Positions 60,485 through 64,000 of a stretch of 64,000 bases of DNA are shown here, piece after piece; within the stretch, counting starts at the first letter, position 1; every line of letters starts with the position of its first letter. This stretch comes from JAIQFF01 sp963725615 (GTDB lineage: Bacteria > Acidobacteriota > Terriglobia > Terriglobales > Acidobacteriaceae): assembly GCA_963725615.1 (NCBI GenBank), contig CAVRZO010000008.1, positions 1-64,000 of the forward strand, written 5' to 3'. The notes below the pieces were generated by a model that was not told the DNA's origin, did not search any database, and saw only the letters and a program-made list of their open reading frames with translations. The translations under genes and the position numbers were made by a program.

Positions 60485-60885
60485 CCACACAACCTGTCAC
60501 TAAACCCGCAATCTTACCGGTGTTGCTTATCGAGGACGAGCCCGCCGTCATGGCTTATGTCCGAGCCGCGCTGGAGCGCAACGGCTACTCCGTAGTATGC
60601 AGCGAGTCTGGCGCCGATGGATTACGGCTGCTGGAGTCGGGAGAATTTCTAGGCGTCGTCTCCGACATGCGCACTCCGGGGGGCGTAAACGGAGCGGATG
60701 TCCACGCCTGGGTCGCGCAATACCGCCCCGAGCTGGCGGCCCGGATCGTCTTCATCACCGGCGATATCGCCAACGAAGAAACCGTAGCCACCCTGCGCGA
60801 GACGGGCGCACCCTGCGTCGAGAAACCGTTTCGCGTGCAGCAGTTCATTTCAGTAGTCGAAAAAACCATAGGGAGGTCTGCATGA
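60481..60885 (+). CDS. single-domain response regulator
   Basis: 134 residues: receiver only, with phosphoacceptor D62 (VVSDMRTPGG), the acidic pair E18/D19 (LLIEDEP) and K115 (CVEKPFR). It overlaps the kinase stop and the NtrC-type gene start by four bases each, so the three proteins are made in a fixed ratio. It may act as a phosphate carrier or sink. Start ATG 60481; longer frames run inside the kinase gene. Confidence 0.9.
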   Translation: MTTQPVTKPAILPVLLIEDEPAVMAYVRAALERNGYSVVCSESGADGLRLLESGEFLGVVSDMRTPGGVNGADVHAWVAQYRPELAARIVFITGDIANEETVATLRETGAPCVEKPFRVQQFISVVEKTIGRSA

Positions 60886-62285
60886 ATGAAGACCTGCGAA
60901 TCCGCCTCCTGATCGTTGACGATGAGCACAGCATCCGCCAGCTGTGCATGACCGTGGGCGAAGGCCTGGGGTTTATCTGCATGGAGGCCGACGGCGGAGA
61001 GTCCGCCCTGGCCCTGCTCGAAGAACAACCCGCGCACATCATTCTTACCGACATGGTGATGCCTAACATGTCCGGCCTGACATTTCTTGAAAAGGTAAAG
61101 AAGATGCTGCCCCGCACCGAGGTCGCGGTCATGACCGGCCACGGATCGGTCGAAACCGCGGTGCAGGCCATGAAGCTGGGGGCCTACGACTACATCAGCA
61201 AACCCTTCTCCCCACTGGAAGAACTGCGCCTCTTCCTCCGTCGCATGGCGGAAAAAGTTCGCCTAGTGGAGGAGAACGAGTTCCTGCGCGAGCGTGTGGA
61301 TACCGAGACGGAGTTGCACGGAATTGTGGGCGCGTCCGCGAAAATTCAGGATGTGCTGCGCATGATCTCGCGCCTGAAGGACACGCATACGCCGGTCTTG
61401 ATCACAGGAGAAAGCGGTACCGGCAAAGAATTGGTGGCGCGCGCCATCCACTTCCGCGGTTCGTTCGCCAAGCGTCCGTTCGTCGCAGTGGATTGCGGAT
61501 CGCTGGTTCCAACACTGATCGAGAGTGAGCTGTTTGGCTACGAAAGAGGCGCATTCACCGGCGCGGTCAAAGCCCGTACCGGCCTGTTTCAATCGGCCAA
61601 CGGGGGAACCATCTTTCTGGACGAGATCGGCGAACTGCCGCAGGAGATGCAAGCCAAGCTGCTGCGTGTTCTGCAGGAAAAGGAAGTTCGTCCTGTGGGC
61701 AGCAATCAGAAGATCAAGGTGGACGTGCGGGTGATTGCCGCCACCAATCGCGATCTTGAAGCCGAGTATCGCAACGGCACCTTCCGCAAAGATCTTTACT
61801 TCCGCCTCAATGTGGTGACCGTACACTTGCCTTCGCTGCGCGAACGCCGTTCGGACATTCCCATGCTCGCGCACTGGTTCCTGGAGCGCTACGCGCGCGG
61901 CGCATCGATTCAGATCACGACCGCCGCCATGAAATCATTGCTGCAATATGACTGGCCGGGAAATGTTCGCGAGCTGGAAAATTGCATCGAGCGTGCGGTC
62001 GCCCTCGGCGACCACCGGACGATCGACTTCAACGATCTGCCGCCGTCGATTACCTCCGGAGTACCGGTTGATCAGGGATTGGAAGCTCCATCCTCACGCC
62101 TGACAACGACTGACCTCGAGGATATTGAACGCGCCACCATCGAGCGGGTCTTTGAACAGGTGAAGGGTGACAAGGCGCTGGCCGGCAGGATGCTGGGGAT
62201 CAGCCGGGCCACACTCTATCGCAAGCTCAAGCGCTACAACATCGGAGGCCGGGAGGTAGCGGCCGCCATCCAGGCGCTGCAGTAA
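60882..62285 (+). CDS. NtrC-family sigma-54-dependent response regulator
   Basis: 467 residues: receiver (D57 in LTDMVMPNMSG, K108), AAA+ sigma-54 activation domain with Walker A GESGTGKE (176-183), the sigma-54-contact loop GAFTGA (223-228), Walker B GGTIFLDEIGEL (near 243) and an arginine finger region. A Fis-type helix-turn-helix closes the protein (about 430-455, ERATIERVFEQVKGDKALAGRMLGISRATLYRKLK). It activates sigma-54 promoters when phosphorylated. ATG 60882 follows GGGAGG. Targets unknown; the nearest candidate is the divergent che operon. Confidence 0.95.
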   Translation: MNEDLRIRLLIVDDEHSIRQLCMTVGEGLGFICMEADGGESALALLEEQPAHIILTDMVMPNMSGLTFLEKVKKMLPRTEVAVMTGHGSVETAVQAMKLGAYDYISKPFSPLEELRLFLRRMAEKVRLVEENEFLRERVDTETELHGIVGASAKIQDVLRMISRLKDTHTPVLITGESGTGKELVARAIHFRGSFAKRPFVAVDCGSLVPTLIESELFGYERGAFTGAVKARTGLFQSANGGTIFLDEIGELPQEMQAKLLRVLQEKEVRPVGSNQKIKVDVRVIAATNRDLEAEYRNGTFRKDLYFRLNVVTVHLPSLRERRSDIPMLAHWFLERYARGASIQITTAAMKSLLQYDWPGNVRELENCIERAVALGDHRTIDFNDLPPSITSGVPVDQGLEAPSSRLTTTDLEDIERATIERVFEQVKGDKALAGRMLGISRATLYRKLKRYNIGGREVAAAIQALQ

Positions 62286-62347
62286 GGTCGCGCCGGCCTC
62301 CGACCGGCCCGATGGGCGGGCGGGACGTCGGCGCTACTCTTCCACTT

Positions 62348-62514
62348 TGTCATCCCGAGCGAGCCGAGGGATCTGCTTTCTGCCAGAGCTGAATCCGACA
62401 CTGCCGGTTCGTCAGGCGGCCGCCCTGCCGCCGCAAGCCAACACAAGGTCTTTCGACTCCAGGAAGGGAGTCGCAAGCGAGTCCCTTCCCTCCGCTCAAG
62501 AGCTCAAGATGACA
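62348..62514 (-). repeat. MITE-like palindromic element, copy 4
   Basis: 167 bp starting TGTCATCCCGAGCG and ending GCTCAAGATGACA, with an internal GAGTCGCAAGCGAGTCCC segment and AACACAAGGTCTTTCGACTCC. Read on the minus strand it matches the element at 47926-48086 across its length. Together the two bracket the 14-kb signalling island in inverted orientation. Confidence 0.75.
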
Positions 62515-62778
62515 ATGTTGGAATGCTGATCCCAGCTGCCTCCGCCCGTCGTCCATGAGACAGTGTTTCATTCTGAGACAAGAATTCCCCACTCTCGCTA
62601 CCGCCTTATCCCATCTACGATCATCATAATCAGCAACTTACGTAAAATGCCCTCGGCCGTCGACTTTGGTTGCGAGAGTGCATCCTTAACCGCCGATGCG
62701 GTCCGGGTGCCCTTGCCATGCTAACCGGCAGCCTGGGGACCCAGGCCGCGTCGACCCTGGAAAACCGAGGTATTCGCA
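62515..62778. other. non-coding leader before the PilZ-like gene
   Basis: 264 bp without a supported gene. It contains small hairpins near ACCGCCGATGCGGT (62690s) and GCCTGGGGACCCAGGC (62730s). A structured leader such as a c-di-GMP riboswitch was considered because a PilZ-like gene follows, but the GEMM consensus does not fit well. Confidence 0.35.
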
Positions 62779-63129
62779 GTGTCCACACAGGCCACGGGCC
62801 GAGCGCGGGTCCGGCAGGAAAGCTGCACCGCCAAGCTAGCCAAGTTTTTTCCGGAGGCTAGTCCGGTACGCATTCCTGTGCGCCTGACGCGAGTGATGGG
62901 GGAAGGAAATGTCTGTACCGAAAGTACGGTGATTGAGTTCGGTACGCCGCGTGAAGTGTTGTTCTCTTCCACCCTGCCGCTGGAATTTGCCGACCGGCTG
63001 CGCCTGGAGAATTCGGACGGCACGCTGAACGCTGAAGCCTCCGTGGTGGCGCTGCAATATACCAGCGGACGCACCGCGGTCGCTGCCCGCTTTACCCAGG
63101 AAGTCTCTAACTGGATCGTGAAACCATGA
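62779..63129 (+). CDS. PilZ-like small protein
   Basis: 116 residues from GTG 62779. The second half (VIEFGTPREVLFSSTLPLEFADRLRL...AAVAARFTQEVSNWIVKP) resembles divergent acidobacterial PilZ domains, although the RxxxR and D/NxSxxG c-di-GMP motifs are not clear. An N-terminal basic stretch (RARVRQ) could serve. Its stop overlaps the ATG of the next gene. If functional it would bind c-di-GMP next to a chemosensory island; this is weak inference. Confidence 0.55.
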   Translation: MSTQATGRARVRQESCTAKLAKFFPEASPVRIPVRLTRVMGEGNVCTESTVIEFGTPREVLFSSTLPLEFADRLRLENSDGTLNAEASVVALQYTSGRTAVAARFTQEVSNWIVKP

Positions 63130-64000
63130 CTCTGAAACCGAAAACGCAGGACTTGGCCGCGGAGTGGCGCGAGGCGCGCCTGCTCCATCCTCTGTACAGC
63201 GCTTTGGGGCGCGAGTTCGTGATCGAGCTGCCCTCCTCTTGCCCCGACCTGGAATCCGGTCTGGAAGATCCGCCGCAGGAATCGGTGGAGCAGGCCCGCC
63301 AGTGGCTGCTCGAAATGGACCAGAAGATCCAGGTCCATCAACTGCGCCAGTTCCTGCAGACCACGAGTCTGACCAGCGAGACGGGCCTGCAAACCCTGCT
63401 CGAGCACCATCTCAACCGTGCCACGCGGGTTGACTCGGACCGCGACAAGATCGATTTCCTGCTGGTCCAGTTCTTTTCCCATTGTGCTCCTTCGCGGCTG
63501 GAAGACGCAGACGTGGACCTGGGCTATGTGGCCCAGACGCTGGAACCGGTTCTGGGAAGCGTTGACCTCAACGTTCCTTCGTGGCTCGAACCCATTGACG
63601 ATTTCATTCAATCGGCCAACGGATGCCGCAGTCTGAACGAGTTGCTGACCAGCGGCATTCTGGAAAAAGGCAGGAAACTGAAAGTTTCTGCGGGAGAAGA
63701 CTACTTCGAACCCATCGCCATGGTCGCATTCACCCGCTTCAGCTTCCTGATGCGGCGGGTCTTCTTCCGGCTGATGCACCGGGACCTGAACACTATTCTG
63801 GACGGATTGCGCGAACTGGAAGCTCGCGGCGTCAACACTCTGGATTGCCGCTCCGCCCAATTTTCCGCCGATGAGCCTGTGACCCGGCTGCGCATGATCT
63901 GCCAGTCCTGGAAGGTGATGTTCCACGCCGAGTACTCGTCCGGCAGCCCGTTGCGCATGCTCGTGGACCTGCGCAATGTCGTGGATGCAGCCCTGTCCCG
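63126..64000 (+). CDS. conserved hypothetical protein, truncated by window end
   Basis: An open frame from ATG 63126 (MTLKPKTQDLAAEWREARLL) runs to the end with no stop: at least 291 codons. It is soluble and helical, rich in Leu, Glu and Arg, with no signal peptide. A four-base overlap with the PilZ-like gene shows translational coupling. Codon use matches the neighbouring real genes, and the other frames are short. No domain recognised; the C-terminus is outside the window. Confidence 0.72.
   Translation, partial: MTLKPKTQDLAAEWREARLLHPLYSALGREFVIELPSSCPDLESGLEDPPQESVEQARQWLLEMDQKIQVHQLRQFLQTTSLTSETGLQTLLEHHLNRATRVDSDRDKIDFLLVQFFSHCAPSRLEDADVDLGYVAQTLEPVLGSVDLNVPSWLEPIDDFIQSANGCRSLNELLTSGILEKGRKLKVSAGEDYFEPIAMVAFTRFSFLMRRVFFRLMHRDLNTILDGLRELEARGVNTLDCRSAQFSADEPVTRLRMICQSWKVMFHAEYSSGSPLRMLVDLRNVVDAALS

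Noticed and set aside
62640..62778. c-di-GMP (GEMM) riboswitch before the PilZ-like gene
   Set aside because: Hairpins exist, but the conserved CGCAAAGC and tetraloop-receptor elements cannot be aligned; it cannot be confirmed without a covariance search.

Overview
The window looks like part of a chromosome of an uncultured or little-studied member of the Acidobacteriota (Terriglobia / 'Candidatus Koribacter'-like). This is inferred from GC-rich sequence, protein families common in that phylum (DUF4097/LiaF-type envelope genes, carboxypeptidase-free TonB receptors with an STN domain, several conserved unknowns), and intergenic regions packed with small palindromic repeats. There is no phage, plasmid, IS transposase or CRISPR array. 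A partial tRNA (probably tRNA-Pro) runs off the left edge and a partial gene runs off the right edge.

Layout. 0.3-2.7 kb: amino-sugar catabolism (nagA plus an isomerase-only SIS protein). 2.9-6.7 kb: a beta-barrel protein, a conserved unknown, an NAD(P)-binding epimerase-like protein and glgC. 7.0-11.6 kb: a siderophore uptake operon (TonB-dependent receptor, PKHD-type hydroxylase, PepSY reductase-like protein) behind two identical Fur-type inverted repeats. 11.8-15.6 kb: a tightly overlapping ECF sigma / anti-sigma / B-box-LiaI / LiaF-DUF4097 operon, probably an envelope-stress regulon. 15.7-19.4 kb: gamma-carbonic anhydrase, XRE regulator, HD hydrolase, hutH. 19.4-29.7 kb: acyl-CoA and branched-chain amino acid degradation (thioesterase, enoyl-CoA hydratase, HMG-CoA lyase, methylcrotonyl-type carboxylase beta subunit, separate B12-binding and catalytic subunits of methylmalonyl-CoA mutase), interrupted by an AlkA-like glycosylase, a Tat-exported TIM-barrel protein, a sulfotransferase-like protein and an ORF6N-domain gene with striking palindromes. 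30-45 kb: housekeeping and miscellaneous genes (APC permease, lnt, prfB with its programmed frameshift, CoA-binding protein, GAF-SpoIIE phosphatase, rarA, SpoU methylase, tsaC, YdcF, DinB, cyclase, DUF92). 45.2-47.9 kb: ku and a YncE-like propeller lipoprotein.

48.2-62.3 kb is a dedicated signalling island: a complete chemosensory operon on the minus strand (TonB-domain secreted protein, MCP, cheW, cheR, cheA, cheB, a lone receiver, cheX), diverging from a 1289-residue GAF/PAS histidine kinase, a single-domain response regulator and an NtrC-type activator on the plus strand. No flagellar gene is present, so the output may be type IV pili or another process. The island is bracketed by two inverted copies of a 160-170 bp MITE-like element. 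After it come a PilZ-like gene and a conserved unknown.

The least expected signals are in the non-coding DNA. (1) At least eight sites of degenerate tandem repeats share a strict 7-bp period but not a sequence. (2) A family of MITE-like elements has termini near TGTCATCCTGAGCG and repeatedly supplies the stop codons of neighbouring genes. (3) Three 27-bp palindromes lie at and inside the ORF6N gene. (4) A palindromic element is inserted in frame in hutH.
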